Assembly: GCF_013425525.1 (NCBI RefSeq)
Contig: NZ_JACCKA010000092.1
Location: forward strand, 35,757-99,756
Source: Luteimonas salinisoli
GTDB taxonomy: Bacteria > Pseudomonadota > Gammaproteobacteria > Xanthomonadales > Xanthomonadaceae
Reading direction: 5' to 3'
DNA length: 64,000 nt
Part shown: positions 31,427 to 42,222 of the stretch, piece by piece
Position numbering within the stretch: the stretch's first letter is position 1
Layout of the letters: each line of letters opens with the position of its first letter
Position numbers and translations under genes: made by a program
The notes under the pieces: model-generated
Seen by the model: the letters and a program-made list of their open reading frames with translations, nothing else
Database searches by the model: none
What the model was told of the DNA's origin: nothing

Positions 31427-32533
31427 CTAGAGTTCCACGTACTCCACCACCTCCAGCCCGAACCCGGCCAGCCCGACCTGCTTGCGCGGGGTGCCGAGCA
31501 CGCGCAGGCGGCCGCAGCCGAGATCGGCCAGGATCTGGCTGCCCGCGCCGTTGCGGCGCCACTCGGCCAGGGCGCCGGCGCGCGTGGGCGCGGCGCTGCC
31601 TTCGTCCGGGGCCTGGCGGACCCGCGCCAGCAGCGCGTCGGGGCCGGAAGCGTCCTCGAGCAGCACCAGCGCCCCGGCAGGCGCGCGTGCGATCCGCGCC
31701 AGCACCTCGCCCGTCGCAGGCCCGAAGTCGTCGCGGCGCCAATGCAGCGCGTCGGCCAGCGGATTCATCGGCTGCACCCGCACCAGGGCGGGCTGCGCGG
31801 CGTCGGGCGCGCCCTGCACCAGGGCGAAATGCAGCCCGTGACTGAGCCGGTCGCGGTAGGTCAGCAGGCGGAAGCGTCCGTGCGCGGTATCGATGCCGCG
31901 CTCGTCGATGCGCTCGATGGTGTGCTCGGTTTCCAGGCGATGGCGGATCAGGTCCTCGATCGAGCCGATCTTCAGTCCGTGCTCGCGCGCGAACACCTCC
32001 AGCTGCGGGCGCCGCGCCATGCTGCCGTCGGCGTTGAGGATCTCGACGAGCACGCCGGCCGGCTCCAGGCCCGCCAGCAGCGCCAGATCGCTGGCCGCCT
32101 CGGTGTGCCCGGCGCGGCTGAGCACGCCCCCGGGATGCGCCTGCAGCGGGAAGATGTGCCCCGGCTGCGACAGATCGCGCGGCCGCGCGTCCGGACGCAC
32201 CGCGGTGCGGATGGTATGGGCGCGGTCGTAAGCCGAGATGCCGGTGGACACGCCCTCGGCGGCCTCGATGCTGACGGTGAAGTTGGTGCCGTGCGCGGAG
32301 GTGTTGTCGCGCACCATTGGCGGCAACCCCAGCTGCGCGCAGCGCTCGCGGGTCAGCGACAGGCACACCAGCCCGCGCGCATGGGTGACCATGAAATTGA
32401 TGTCGGAGGGGCGCACCAGCTCGGCGGCCATGATCAGGTCGCCCTCGTTCTCGCGATCCTCGTCGTCGACGATGACCACCATGCGGCCGGCGCGGATTTC
32501 ATCGAGCAGTTCGGGAATCGGGGAGAACGGCAT
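31427..32533 (-). CDS. ribB: 3,4-dihydroxy-2-butanone-4-phosphate synthase with degenerate RibA domain (RibBX type)
   Basis: The N-terminal about 200 residues are a complete RibB: VVIVDDEDRENEGDLIMAA, the catalytic region NFTVSIEA, and AGHTEAASDLALLAG. It makes the four-carbon unit of riboflavin. The C-terminal about 165 residues have the GTP cyclohydrolase II fold, ending LADLGCGRLRVLGTPRKQVGL ... GFGLEVVEYV. The zinc-binding cysteines and the RxHSECLTGD catalytic segment are replaced by VRVQPMNPLADALHW, so RibA activity is very unlikely. This matches the known RibBX variant, and a true ribA should exist elsewhere in the genome. Confidence 0.93.
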   Translation of the reverse strand: MPFSPIPELLDEIRAGRMVVIVDDEDRENEGDLIMAAELVRPSDINFMVTHARGLVCLSLTRERCAQLGLPPMVRDNTSAHGTNFTVSIEAAEGVSTGISAYDRAHTIRTAVRPDARPRDLSQPGHIFPLQAHPGGVLSRAGHTEAASDLALLAGLEPAGVLVEILNADGSMARRPQLEVFAREHGLKIGSIEDLIRHRLETEHTIERIDERGIDTAHGRFRLLTYRDRLSHGLHFALVQGAPDAAQPALVRVQPMNPLADALHWRRDDFGPATGEVLARIARAPAGALVLLEDASGPDALLARVRQAPDEGSAAPTRAGALAEWRRNGAGSQILADLGCGRLRVLGTPRKQVGLAGFGLEVVEYVEL

Positions 32534-32549
32534 GGGCTGGCTCTGGGCT

Positions 32550-32576
32550 GGTGATTGGTGATTGGTGATTGGTGTT
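32550..32576. repeat. GGTGATT heptamer tandem repeat
   Basis: Three exact GGTGATT units and a partial fourth lie 17 bases upstream of the ribB start codon. It is a variant of the heptamer arrays seen elsewhere in the window. Confidence 0.7.
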
Positions 32577-32658
32577 GGGTCCGACGCCGTCGCCCGGCGC
32601 AAGCCGGGATCCGGCGTGTCGCCGCGGCGCGGGCCGTGCGGGCCGTGGTGCGGGTTGC

Positions 32659-33252
32659 TCAGGTCGCGGGCAGCAGCCTTTCGACGTAGCGGGCCACCAG
32701 GTCGACTTCCAGGTTCACCCGGTCGCCGACGGCCGTGGCCGAGAACGCCGTGTTGGCGACCGTGTGCGGGATCAGCGCGACCTCGAAACCGCCCCCATCC
32801 ACGGCATTGACGGTCAGGCTCACCCCGTCGACGCAGATCGAGCCCTTCTTCGCCACGTAGCGCAGCACCTCCGCCGGCGCGGCGAATCGCCAGCGCTGCG
32901 CGCGCGCGTCGGGCACGATCGCCTCGACCCGGCCCACGCCGTCCACATGCCCGCTGACCAGATGGCCGCCGAGCCGATCGTCGGGGCGCATGGCGCGCTC
33001 GAGGTTGAGTGCCGCGCCGTCGGGCAGCGCGCCGAGCGTGGTCAGCGACAGGGTCTCGTTGGAAGCGTCGGCCTGGAAGGTCTCCGCATCGAACGCCACC
33101 ACGGTCAGGCACACGCCGTTGACCGCGATGCTCTCGCCGGCGCGCACGTCGGCGAACGGCAGGCTGCCGACCGCCACGGTCAGGCGCACGTCGCCCCCGC
33201 GCGGATCGCGCGCCGCCAGCCGGCCGACGCCTTCGATGATGCCGGTGAACAT
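32659..33252 (-). CDS. ribE: Riboflavin synthase alpha chain
   Basis: This enzyme dismutates two lumazines to riboflavin. The 197-residue product has two lumazine-binding repeats: MFTGIIEGVGRL with VNGVCLTVV, and GGHLVSGHVDGVGRV with DGVSLTVNAV and IPHTVANTAF. It is the first gene after the FMN riboswitch, so flavin feedback should act on it and on ribB-ribH downstream. Confidence 0.97.
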   Translation of the reverse strand: MFTGIIEGVGRLAARDPRGGDVRLTVAVGSLPFADVRAGESIAVNGVCLTVVAFDAETFQADASNETLSLTTLGALPDGAALNLERAMRPDDRLGGHLVSGHVDGVGRVEAIVPDARAQRWRFAAPAEVLRYVAKKGSICVDGVSLTVNAVDGGGFEVALIPHTVANTAFSATAVGDRVNLEVDLVARYVERLLPAT

Positions 33253-33341
33253 CAGCGCGCCCCCCGCGCGGCGCGGCCGCGATGGACGGTGATCGGAACG
33301 GAGCGGAACGGTTGGGACATGTGCGTTTCCCGCAGTGGAAG

Positions 33342-33366
33342 CGAAAAACGTCCCGGGCGCGGGGAC
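33342..33366 (-). terminator. Intrinsic terminator in the ribE leader
   Basis: GTCCC ... GGGAC followed by GTTTTTC (minus strand) lies just after the riboswitch and 90 bases before ribE. It fits transcription attenuation by FMN. Confidence 0.7.
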
Positions 33367-33392
33367 ATGCGCGCAGCCGCAGCCGCGCATGC

Positions 33393-33600
33393 CGTCTTCT
33401 TTCATCCGGACTGTGGGGAACGGATGCCCGGCATGGCGCGCCGCGCATCGATTCCCGGACCGTCGGCTCCGGCATCGGACCGGATCTGCTGGCCTTGCGA
33501 CGCCCCCGAGGAACCGCCGCAAGCGCTCGCGGGCTCGCGCGGCGGCTTCGCAGAAGCGCCACGCCTACCGCCGGTGGGGAGTTCCACCCCGCCCTGAAGA
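33393..33600 (-). promoter_or_regulatory. FMN riboswitch (RFN element)
   Basis: On the minus strand the RFN hallmarks occur in order: GGGCGGGGTGGAACTCCCCA, CCGGCGGTAGGCG, GCCCGCGAGCGC, CCGGAGCCGACGGT and CAGTCCGGATGAAAGAAGA. These match the six-way junction core that binds FMN. A terminator lies downstream. Confidence 0.95.
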
Positions 33601-33716
33601 CGTCTGATTGTGAGCTGGATCGCCGGCGAGCCGGCGCGGGGATTCTACAACGCCGCGGCTGCTGCCGGGCAGGGACACCGCGTTCCATTCGAGTGCCGGG
33701 TTCAGCGCTAGCGCCT

Positions 33717-33800
33717 GCTGCTCCTGCGAACGGCCGGATGGGCGGTGATTCCCGACGGCGGCCGACCGCGTCGGTTTTCGCGCGCATGGCGCGCTCCTAC
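33717..33800. repeat. GTAG-type REP element, left end decayed
   Basis: The right end GCGCGCATGGCGCGCTCCTAC is intact; the left end (CTGCTCCTGCGAACGG) is degenerate. It overlaps the last codon of the methyltransferase by a few bases. Confidence 0.6.
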
Positions 33801-34555
33801 CAAGGCTTGCGGCGGGCGTGGACGAACAGGGGCCAGCGCAGCCGCCTGCTGCCCTCCGGATCGCCCCAGGCGGCGGCGATCGCCGGCGCGTGGTGGGCCA
33901 CCGGGTCCATGCCGTGTTGGTCGCGAAAACGCTTGGTCGCCGAAAAACTGCCGAAATAGCCCAGCAGCCGCGCCAGCGGCCAGTCCGCTGTCATGGCGAA
34001 CGCCGGGAGCCGGAGCGCTGCGAACGGCCAGTCGAAATCGGCGTAGGCGCTGTCGACCAGCGCGCGCTCGGGCGGCCAGCAGGCGGCGATGTCCTCGCGA
34101 AAGGCCTCGACCGCGGCGCGGATCACAGGGTCGGTCTCGATGTCCTGGTAGCCCCAGGCGATCAGGACCCCGCCCGGCCGCAGCACCCGTGCGCATTCGG
34201 CGAAGAACGCGCTGCGGTCGAACCAGTGCAGCGCCTGCGCCACGCAAACCGCGTCCACGCCGGCGTCCGCCAGGCTACAGCGCTCCCCCGGCTCGACCGC
34301 GAAGCGGACGTTCCCGGGGCCGTGCGCCCTGGCGATCTGCGCGGCGCTGGGATCGGTGGCGTGCACGGCGTCGAAGCGCGCCGCCAGCGCGCGGCTGGCC
34401 TGGCCGCTGCCACAGCCGGCCTCCCACGCGCAGCCGTGCGACGGCGCCGCGGCGGCGATCCAGTCGAACAGCGCCTCCGGATACTCCGGCCGCGCCTGTG
34501 CATAGGCCTCGGCCACCGCGGAGAAGTGATCGTGAAACCCGGTCCGGCTGTTCAT
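33797..34555 (-). CDS. Class I SAM-dependent methyltransferase
   Basis: The 252-residue protein has a methyltransferase type 11-like domain: WEAGCGSGQASRALAARF (SAM loop), DAVCVAQALHWFDRSAFFAE, and RVLRPGGVLIAWGYQ. The substrate is unknown. It sits between ribD and ribE, but nothing shows that it belongs to riboflavin synthesis. Confidence 0.9.
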   Translation of the reverse strand: MNSRTGFHDHFSAVAEAYAQARPEYPEALFDWIAAAAPSHGCAWEAGCGSGQASRALAARFDAVHATDPSAAQIARAHGPGNVRFAVEPGERCSLADAGVDAVCVAQALHWFDRSAFFAECARVLRPGGVLIAWGYQDIETDPVIRAAVEAFREDIAACWPPERALVDSAYADFDWPFAALRLPAFAMTADWPLARLLGYFGSFSATKRFRDQHGMDPVAHHAPAIAAAWGDPEGSRRLRWPLFVHARRKPW

Positions 34556-34624
34556 GCGTCCTCCCGGCGCCGCCCACGCGGCATTCTGTCCGGAACGTCC
34601 GCTGGCGACGACGGTCGTCCGTCA

Positions 34625-34663
34625 CGGCAGGCGCGGCAGGCGCGGCAGGCGCGGCAGGCGCGC
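34625..34663. repeat. 9-base tandem repeat (GCGCGGCAG)
   Basis: About four copies of GCGCGGCAG lie in the 118-base gap between ribD and the methyltransferase. Confidence 0.8.
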
Positions 34664-34673
34664 GATGCTACCG

Positions 34674-35777
34674 CTACCGCTGCTGGGGCCGCAGGCGCAG
34701 GCGCAGGTCGCCGCCCACCGCACGGGTCTCGAAGACCTGCAGCTGCAGGCGCTGGGCCATGGCGTCGATGCCGAGGCCGGCGAACAGCGGCCGCGCGCGG
34801 TCGCCCAGCAGCACCGGTGCGACGTACAACAGAAGTTCGTCCACCAGACCGGCGGACAGGAACGCTCCGGCCAGGGTGGCGCCGGTCTCCACGTGCACTT
34901 CGTTGATTTCGCGCTCGGCCAGCAGCCGCAGCACCGCGCCCAGGTCGAGATTGCCGCCGCTCGCCGGCACCGCGGCGCGCTGCGCATCGATCCCGCGCGG
35001 CGGCTTCACGTCCGGCGCGTGCAGGTACAGGGTCGGCGCCTCGCCTTCGCGGACCCGGCCGCGGGCCACGGTGGCGAGCCCCGGATCCAGCACCACGCGC
35101 AGCGGCGGCAGCACCTCGACGTCCTCCGGCAAACGCACGGTGAGCTGCGGATCGTCGGCGAGGATGGTGCCGGCGCCGGCGACGATCGCCCCGGCGCGCG
35201 CGCGCCAGCGGTGCCCGTCCAGGCGCGCGGGCTCGCCGGTGATCCATTTCGAATCGCCGTTGGCCAGCGCAGTGCGACCGTCCAGGCTCATGGCCAGCTT
35301 CACCCGCACCCAGGGCCGGTCGCGCTCGATGCGCGAGAGCCAGCCGGCATTGAGTTCGCGCGCCTGCGGCTCCAGCAGCCCGGACGCGGTCTCGACCCCG
35401 GCGGCGCGCAGCCTTTCGAATCCCTTGCCGTCCACCTGCGGGAACGGGTCGCGCATCGCCGCGACCACCCGCCCCACCCCGGCCGCCGCCAGGGCATCCG
35501 CGCACGGCCCGGTCGCGCCGGTGTGCGCGCACGGCTCCAGGGTCACGTAGGCGATCGCGCCGCGCGCTCGAGCGCCGGCCGCCTCCAGCGCCACCACCTC
35601 TGCGTGAGGACCGCCCTTGCGCACGTGCCAGCCCTCGCCCACCACTTCGTCGCCCTGAACCAGCACGCATCCGACCATCGGGTTGGGCCGGGTGGTATAG
35701 GTGCCGCGCGCCGCCAGGCGCAGGGCCCGCGCCATCATCGCGTGGTCGGCGGCGCTGTACTCCGGCGTCGCCGTCAC
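34674..35777 (-). CDS. ribD: Bifunctional riboflavin deaminase/reductase RibD
   Basis: RibD deaminates and then reduces the pyrimidine intermediate of riboflavin synthesis. The 367-residue product has the deaminase zinc site [11 protein letters not shown] and [19 protein letters not shown] (about residues 50-90). A reductase domain from about residue 145 shows [29 protein letters not shown] start overlaps the nrdR stop as GTGA. It lies upstream of, and outside, the FMN riboswitch. Confidence 0.96.
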   Translation of the reverse strand: MTATPEYSAADHAMMARALRLAARGTYTTRPNPMVGCVLVQGDEVVGEGWHVRKGGPHAEVVALEAAGARARGAIAYVTLEPCAHTGATGPCADALAAAGVGRVVAAMRDPFPQVDGKGFERLRAAGVETASGLLEPQARELNAGWLSRIERDRPWVRVKLAMSLDGRTALANGDSKWITGEPARLDGHRWRARAGAIVAGAGTILADDPQLTVRLPEDVEVLPPLRVVLDPGLATVARGRVREGEAPTLYLHAPDVKPPRGIDAQRAAVPASGGNLDLGAVLRLLAEREINEVHVETGATLAGAFLSAGLVDELLLYVAPVLLGDRARPLFAGLGIDAMAQRLQLQVFETRAVGGDLRLRLRPQQR

Positions 35778-36310
35778 CGCCGCTTCCTGCCCTTGCCCGG
35801 GCTCTTCTCGAACGGCACCACCTCGCCGGTCAGCAGCGGCAGCTGGCCCTCCCCGGGCAGCTCGCGCTCGAGCCGGTCGAGCTCCTCGCGAAAGTCCGCC
35901 ACGTCCTCGAACGAGCGGTAGACCGAGGCGAAACGCACGAAGCCGACGTGGTCGAGCTTGCGCAGCTCGGCGATCACGAACTCCCCGACCCGGCGCGAGG
36001 AGATTTCGCGCTCGGTGGTCATGCGCAACTGGTGCACGACCGCGCGCACCGCCGCCTCGATCTGCTCCTCCGACACCGGGCGCTTGTGCAGCGCGCGGTC
36101 GAAGCCCAGGCGCAGCTTGCGCGCGTCGAACGACTCGCGGCGCCCGTCGCCCTTGATGATCACCGGCAGCTTCAGCTCGATCGTCTCCAGCGTGCTGAAG
36201 CGCTCGCCGCAGGCCTCGCACTCGCGGCGGCGGCGGATCGTGGCGCCGTCCTCGGAAACGCGCGAGTCGATCACGCGGGTGTCTACGTGCTGGCAGAAGG
36301 GGCAGTGCAT
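35774..36310 (-). CDS. nrdR: Transcriptional repressor NrdR
   Basis: NrdR represses ribonucleotide reductase genes in response to dATP/ATP. The 178-residue product has an N-terminal zinc ribbon with cysteines in [16 protein letters not shown] and [17 protein letters not shown], followed by an ATP-cone domain ([17 protein letters not shown]). The start at MHCPFCQ is fixed by the family. A heptamer array pair separates it from glyA. Confidence 0.97.
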   Translation of the reverse strand: MHCPFCQHVDTRVIDSRVSEDGATIRRRRECEACGERFSTLETIELKLPVIIKGDGRRESFDARKLRLGFDRALHKRPVSEEQIEAAVRAVVHQLRMTTEREISSRRVGEFVIAELRKLDHVGFVRFASVYRSFEDVADFREELDRLERELPGEGQLPLLTGEVVPFEKSPGKGRKRR

Positions 36311-36319
36311 CAGCGGGCC

Positions 36320-36410
36320 GGGAGTCGGGAATCGGGAATCGGGAATCGCAAGAGCCGGAGCGAGGAACCACCGCTGCCGGCGATTCTCCATTCCCGATTC
36401 CCGATTCTCG
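36320..36410. repeat. Inverted heptamer arrays, glyA-nrdR gap
   Basis: GGGAATC units (36320-36348) face ATTCCCG units (36381-36410), with about 30 bases between. The pair fills the gap almost completely. Confidence 0.8.
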
Positions 36411-36412
36411 TA

Positions 36413-37666
36413 TCAACCATAGACCGGGAACCTCCGGCACTGAGCCGTGACCTTGTCGCGGACGGCGGCGACGACGGCCTCGTCGGCGGGGGCGTCGAGC
36501 ACGTCGCACATCCAGCCGGCCAGGTCGATGCAGTCCTGTTCGCCGTAGCCGCGGGTGGTCACCGCCGGGGTGCCGATGCGCAGTCCGGAGGTGACGAAGG
36601 GCTTCTGCGGGTCGTTGGGCACCGCGTTCTTGTTGACCGTGATGTGGGCCTTGCCCAGGGCGGCCTCGGCGTCCTTGCCGGTGATGCCCTTGCCGATCAT
36701 GTCGACCAGCATGAGATGGTTGTCGGTGCCGCCCGAAACGATGCGGTAGCCGCGCTCGACGATGGTCTTCGCCATGGCCCGCGCATTCGTGACCACCTGT
36801 TCCTGATAGGTCTTGAACTCCGGCTCCAGCGCCTCCTTGAAGGCCACCGCCTTGGCGGCGATGACGTGCATCAGCGGGCCGCCCTGAATGCCCGGAAACA
36901 CGATCGACTGCAGCTTTTTCTCGACGTCGGCGTCCGCGCCCTTCGCCAGGATGATGCCGCCGCGCGGGCCGCGCAGGGTCTTGTGGGTGGTGGAGGTGAC
37001 CACATGGGCGTGCGGCAGCGGGCTCGGATACGCCCCCGCCGCCACCAGGCCGGCGACATGCGCCATGTCGACGAACAGGATCGCGCCGATCTTGTCGGCG
37101 ATGGCGCGGAACCGCGCCCAGTCGACCACCCGCGAATAGGCGGAAAACCCGGCGACCACCATCTTCGGCCGGTGCTCCGTGGCCAGGCGCTCGACGGCGT
37201 CGTAGTCGATCAGGCCCTCGTCGTCGACTCCGTACTGGACGGCGTTGAACAGCTTGCCGGAGGCATTCACCTTGGCGCCGTGGGTCAGATGACCGCCATG
37301 GGCCAGGCTCATGCCGAGGATCGTATCGCCGGGCTGCAACAGGGCGAAGTAGACGGCCTGGTTGGCCTGGGACCCGGAATGCGGCTGGACGTTGGCGTAG
37401 TCGGCCCCGAACAGCTCCTTCACCCGCTCCAGCGCCAGCCGCTCGGCGACGTCAACGTATTCGCAGCCGCCGTAGTAGCGCTTGCCGGGGTAGCCCTCGG
37501 CGTACTTGTTGGTCAGCACGCTGCCCTGGGCCTCGAGCACGCGGGGGCTGGCATAGTTCTCTGAGGCGATCAGCTCGACGTGATCCTCCTGGCGCCGCCG
37601 CTCGTCGGCGATCGCCGCGGCCAGTTCGGGGTCGTAACCTTCGATGCGGGCATCACGGGGGAACAT
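36413..37666 (-). CDS. glyA: Serine hydroxymethyltransferase
   Basis: GlyA interconverts serine and glycine while loading tetrahydrofolate with a one-carbon unit. The 417-residue PLP enzyme shows [34 protein letters not shown] and the PLP-lysine motif [16 protein letters not shown]. glyA-nrdR-ribD is a common gammaproteobacterial order. A TACAAT (minus strand, 37696-37701) lies about 30 bases upstream. Confidence 0.98.
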   Translation of the reverse strand: MFPRDARIEGYDPELAAAIADERRRQEDHVELIASENYASPRVLEAQGSVLTNKYAEGYPGKRYYGGCEYVDVAERLALERVKELFGADYANVQPHSGSQANQAVYFALLQPGDTILGMSLAHGGHLTHGAKVNASGKLFNAVQYGVDDEGLIDYDAVERLATEHRPKMVVAGFSAYSRVVDWARFRAIADKIGAILFVDMAHVAGLVAAGAYPSPLPHAHVVTSTTHKTLRGPRGGIILAKGADADVEKKLQSIVFPGIQGGPLMHVIAAKAVAFKEALEPEFKTYQEQVVTNARAMAKTIVERGYRIVSGGTDNHLMLVDMIGKGITGKDAEAALGKAHITVNKNAVPNDPQKPFVTSGLRIGTPAVTTRGYGEQDCIDLAGWMCDVLDAPADEAVVAAVRDKVTAQCRRFPVYG

Positions 37667-37695
37667 CGGCGCTCCAGTCGTCCTTCAGGCCCCGT

Positions 37696-37701
37696 ATTGT
37701 A
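37696..37701 (-). promoter_or_regulatory. Possible -10 of glyA
   Basis: TACAAT lies 30 bases upstream of the glyA ATG. Its -35 region would fall in the start of the tandem 324-bp element and has no clear consensus. Confidence 0.4.
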
Positions 37702-37712
37702 GCGCCCCACCG

Positions 37713-38380
37713 CTCTCCGGCCCGATCGCCGCATCGTCCCCAGCGCATTCCCGGCAGTCCCGACCGACCACCGCCCACAGCTGCCCGAACGAGCGGCCCG
37801 AGGCACCTCGGGGCCATCGGGCGGGGGTGGCGCCGCAAGTCGCTCCCCGATACTCGCTTGGTTGCGACGCCACCCCCACCCGATGGAGCGACATTCGCCG
37901 GCGCTTCCGGAAAAGCAGGAGCCGACGCGGCGAGCCTTGCCCACGACCCACGCTTTTCGGCCCGATCGCCGCACCGTCCCCAGCGGGCCGGGGGATGCGT
38001 GACAACCAAGCGAGTATCGGGGAGCGACTTGGCACGGATCCCCCGGCCCGCCCCCCAGCGCATTCCCGGCATTCCCGGCAGTCCCGACCGACCACCGCCC
38101 ACAGCTGCCCGAACGAGCGGCCCGAGGCACCTCGGGGCCATCGGGCGGGGGTGGCGCCGCAAGTCGCTCCCCGATACTCGCTTGGTTGCGACGCCACCCC
38201 CACCCGATGGAGCGGCATTCGCCGGCGCTTCCAGAAAAGCAGGAGCCGACACGGCGAGCCTTGCCCACGACCCACGCTCTCCGGCCCGATCGCCGCATCG
38301 TCCCCAGCGGGCCGGGGGATGCGTGACAACCAAGCGAGTATCGGGGAGCGACTTGGCACGGATCCCCCGGCCCGCCCCCG
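37713..38380. repeat. Tandem 324-bp element with paired complementary hairpins
   Basis: Two near-identical 324-base units lie in the glyA-ettA divergent gap, preceded by a partial unit. Each unit has hairpin 1 (37814-37886 and 38138-38210; 18-bp stem, one mismatch) and hairpin 2 (37983-38051 and 38307-38375; 19-bp stem, one mismatch). The loop of hairpin 1 and the loop of hairpin 2 share a perfect 29-base complement (37836-37864 with 38003-38031). Open frames exist on both strands, but they encode the same peptide (VAPRYSLGC) from both sides because of the inverted repeats, so I judge the element non-coding. Confidence 0.85.
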
Positions 38381-38483
38381 CGGCGCTTTTCGTCGTTTGT
38401 CGCCCGCCACCCGGTTTCAACCTCGCCCTCGATGGCAGAAACCGCACCCACACCCGCCCAGCGCCAGGAAACCGCGCGCCCGC

Positions 38484-38489
38484 TATAAT
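38484..38489 (+). promoter_or_regulatory. -10 of ettA
   Basis: A perfect TATAAT lies 73 bases upstream of the ettA ATG. No clear -35 is seen at the right distance. Confidence 0.5.
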
Positions 38490-38561
38490 TGCCCGATCCC
38501 CGAACACCCTCCGTCCGCGCGCGCCCCCGCCGCGCGGCGGCAAAGTCGCACCGGAGCCCCC

Positions 38562-40226
<1,665 letters not shown>

Positions 40227-40351
40227 CGGACCGGCCCGCGCGCCCAGCGCGCGGCTTTGCCGGCCCGTCATCCCGGCGGCTTTCTACAGCCGAACGGCTG
40301 GTCGGTCCGGGACCGAGCACCGGCAAGACGAGCCGGCGCGCCGAACACCCG

Positions 40352-40374
40352 ATCCCGGCTTGCGCCGGGATGAC
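40352..40374 (+). repeat. Hairpin repeat (ATCCCGGC-TTGC-GCCGGGAT)
   Basis: This is the right-hand member of an inverted pair; the other, GTCATCCCGGC, is at 40267. A similar CCCGGC-GCAA-GCCGGG occurs near 32590. It may act as a weak terminator after ettA. Confidence 0.55.
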
Positions 40375-40401
40375 GGACCCAGCGAGCTGTCGGAGCGAAC
40401 G

Positions 40402-41229
40402 ATGAACTTCATGCAGGCCCTGCAGCAGCGCTGGCACGACGCCGATTCCCTAGTCTGCGTCGGTCTCGATCCCGAACCGGCCCGGTTCCCGGGGAAGTTT
40501 CGCGACGACCCGGACGCCGTGTTCGCCTTCTGCCGGGACATCGCCGACGCCACAGCCGAATACGCCTGCGCCTTCAAGCCCCAGATCGCCCACTTCGCCG
40601 CCCTCGGCGCCGAAGATGCCCTCGCCCGCCTGATCGCACACATCCACACCTGCCACCCCGGTGTCCCGGTGATTCTCGACGCCAAGCGCGGCGACATCGG
40701 CAGCACCGCCCGGCACTACGCCGCCGAGGCCTTCGACCGCTACCGCGCCGATGCGGTGACCGCCAATCCCTACCTGGGCCGAGACTCGCTGCAGCCGTTC
40801 CTGGACCGCGCGGACAAGGGTGTGGTGATCCTGTGCCGGACCTCCAACCCGGGCGCCGGCGATCTGCAGGACCTCGTCGTCTCCGGCGGCGACCACGCCG
40901 CTCGCCCGCTCTACCAGCACGTCGCCGAAACCATCGCGCGCGAGTGGAACGGCAATCGCAACTGCGCGCTGGTGGTCGGCGCGACCTGGCCCGAGCAGCT
41001 GAAGCAGGTGCGCGAGATCGTCGGCGACATGCCGTTGCTGGTGCCCGGCGTCGGTGCGCAGGGCGGCGATGTCGCGGCGGTGGTGCGCAACGCCAGGAGC
41101 GCCGACGGCACCGGCCTGATCGTGAGCAGTTCGCGCGCCGTGTCGTACGCCTCCGACGGCGACGACTACGCCGATGCGGCCGCGGCCGCGGCCGGGGCGT
41201 TGCGCGAGGAAATCAACCGCCACAGGTGA
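40402..41229 (+). CDS. pyrF: Orotidine 5'-phosphate decarboxylase (type 2)
   Basis: PyrF makes UMP from OMP. The 275-residue product has the type 2 active-site motif DAKRGDIGSTARHYAAEAF, with the N-terminal substrate region FKPQIAHFAALGAEDAL and the phosphate-binding VPGVGAQGGDVAAVV. Type 2 enzymes are longer than the E. coli type, and the length fits. A GGAGCGAACG ribosome site precedes the ATG. Confidence 0.96.
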   Translation: MNFMQALQQRWHDADSLVCVGLDPEPARFPGKFRDDPDAVFAFCRDIADATAEYACAFKPQIAHFAALGAEDALARLIAHIHTCHPGVPVILDAKRGDIGSTARHYAAEAFDRYRADAVTANPYLGRDSLQPFLDRADKGVVILCRTSNPGAGDLQDLVVSGGDHAARPLYQHVAETIAREWNGNRNCALVVGATWPEQLKQVREIVGDMPLLVPGVGAQGGDVAAVVRNARSADGTGLIVSSSRAVSYASDGDDYADAAAAAAGALREEINRHR

Positions 41230-41360
41230 CTCGCCCGCTGCTTCCGCGCAGGGGAGCGCGGCGCAGCCTCGTCGACCACCGAGCGCCGCGGCTGGCTCCG
41301 GAAGGGTCGGTGGCAATCCGGACAGGTGCTCAGGCGGGTCGGCGGCGTTCCCTGCTGCCT

Positions 41361-41466
41361 GCAGGAGCGGCCCAGGGCCGAAGACCGCGGGAACGTCCGT
41401 CCGGGTGGGCGGCGATCTCAGGCATCCTTGACGGCGCCGGCCTTCGCGCGCATGGCGCGCTCCTAC
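41361..41466. repeat. GTAG-type REP element, copy 7
   Basis: It begins GCAGGAGCGGCCCAGGGCCG and ends GCATGGCGCGCTCCTAC. It fills most of the gap between convergent pyrF and the DUF6445 gene. Confidence 0.65.
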
Positions 41467-41498
41467 AGGATTGTCCTCGCGCGCCGTCCCGGCCCGCG

Positions 41499-42194
41499 TC
41501 ATGCCGACACGTCGATGAACGTGTTGATCGACAGCCGCCCGGCCGTCGGGTCGGCCGGCGGCACCCGGTCGTTGTCGATATCGCCCGAATGCAGCGAGTT
41601 GCGGCGGTACACCACCAGCCGGTTGTACACGCCTTCTACGCGGCCGATCCGCTCGAACAGGGCGGTATCGCCGCTGATATACCCGTCGGACGGCGCCTCG
41701 CCGCCGCGGCTTTCCTCGTCCAGGCAGCGGAAGTACGCCTCGCGTCGTTCCTCGCCGACCGATTCGAAACCGGTGCGGCGATGGCGGTAGAAGGCGGTTC
41801 CGCCCCAGTCGCCGCGGAACAGGTAGTGCACCGTCGCCAGCCCGCTGCCGGAGACCGAATCGATGTGCGGGATCCGCTGCAGGAACGCCAGCTCCTGCGG
41901 CGGCCGGGTGACCAGCGAGTAGTGCGCCATCGGGAAGGCGAAGCTGCCCGACGCCAGCCCGAACGCCGGCAGCAGCGGCGTCAGCACCTCCTGCAGAAAG
42001 GCTTGGTACGACAGCGGCGCCGGGGCGCGGATGCCGGGGAACATCGACTGCTGGGCGACGTAGTGGCGGGCGATGGCCTTGCGCACCAGGCGCCCGGGAT
42101 CGGCGACCAGATCGTCGATCACCAACAACGGCGCCCGCTCCTCGCCGATGGAGAAGCGGCGAACGCGGAGTTCGGGATGGGGCTTGAGGATCAT
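41499..42194 (-). CDS. DUF6445 family protein of the halogenase locus
   Basis: The 231-residue protein resembles the DUF6445 family, which in Xanthomonads and Caulobacters is encoded next to tryptophan-halogenase-like genes. It contains IPHIDSVSGSGLATVHYLF and a GGTAFYRHRRTGFESVG segment, which look like a double-stranded beta-helix dioxygenase core with a possible H-x-D, but I am not certain of this. Its function is unknown. It follows the halogenase gene by 28 bases and ends the locus. Confidence 0.75.
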   Translation of the reverse strand: MILKPHPELRVRRFSIGEERAPLLVIDDLVADPGRLVRKAIARHYVAQQSMFPGIRAPAPLSYQAFLQEVLTPLLPAFGLASGSFAFPMAHYSLVTRPPQELAFLQRIPHIDSVSGSGLATVHYLFRGDWGGTAFYRHRRTGFESVGEERREAYFRCLDEESRGGEAPSDGYISGDTALFERIGRVEGVYNRLVVYRRNSLHSGDIDNDRVPPADPTAGRLSINTFIDVSA

Positions 42195-42222
42195 GCGCGT
42201 TCCCGCCGGCCGATCGCGCCGG

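Noticed and set aside
37570..38451. A possible repeat protein encoded by the 324-bp units
   Set aside because: Both strands encode the same VAPRYSLGC peptide because of the inverted repeats, and there is no start signal. A structured non-coding element explains it better.
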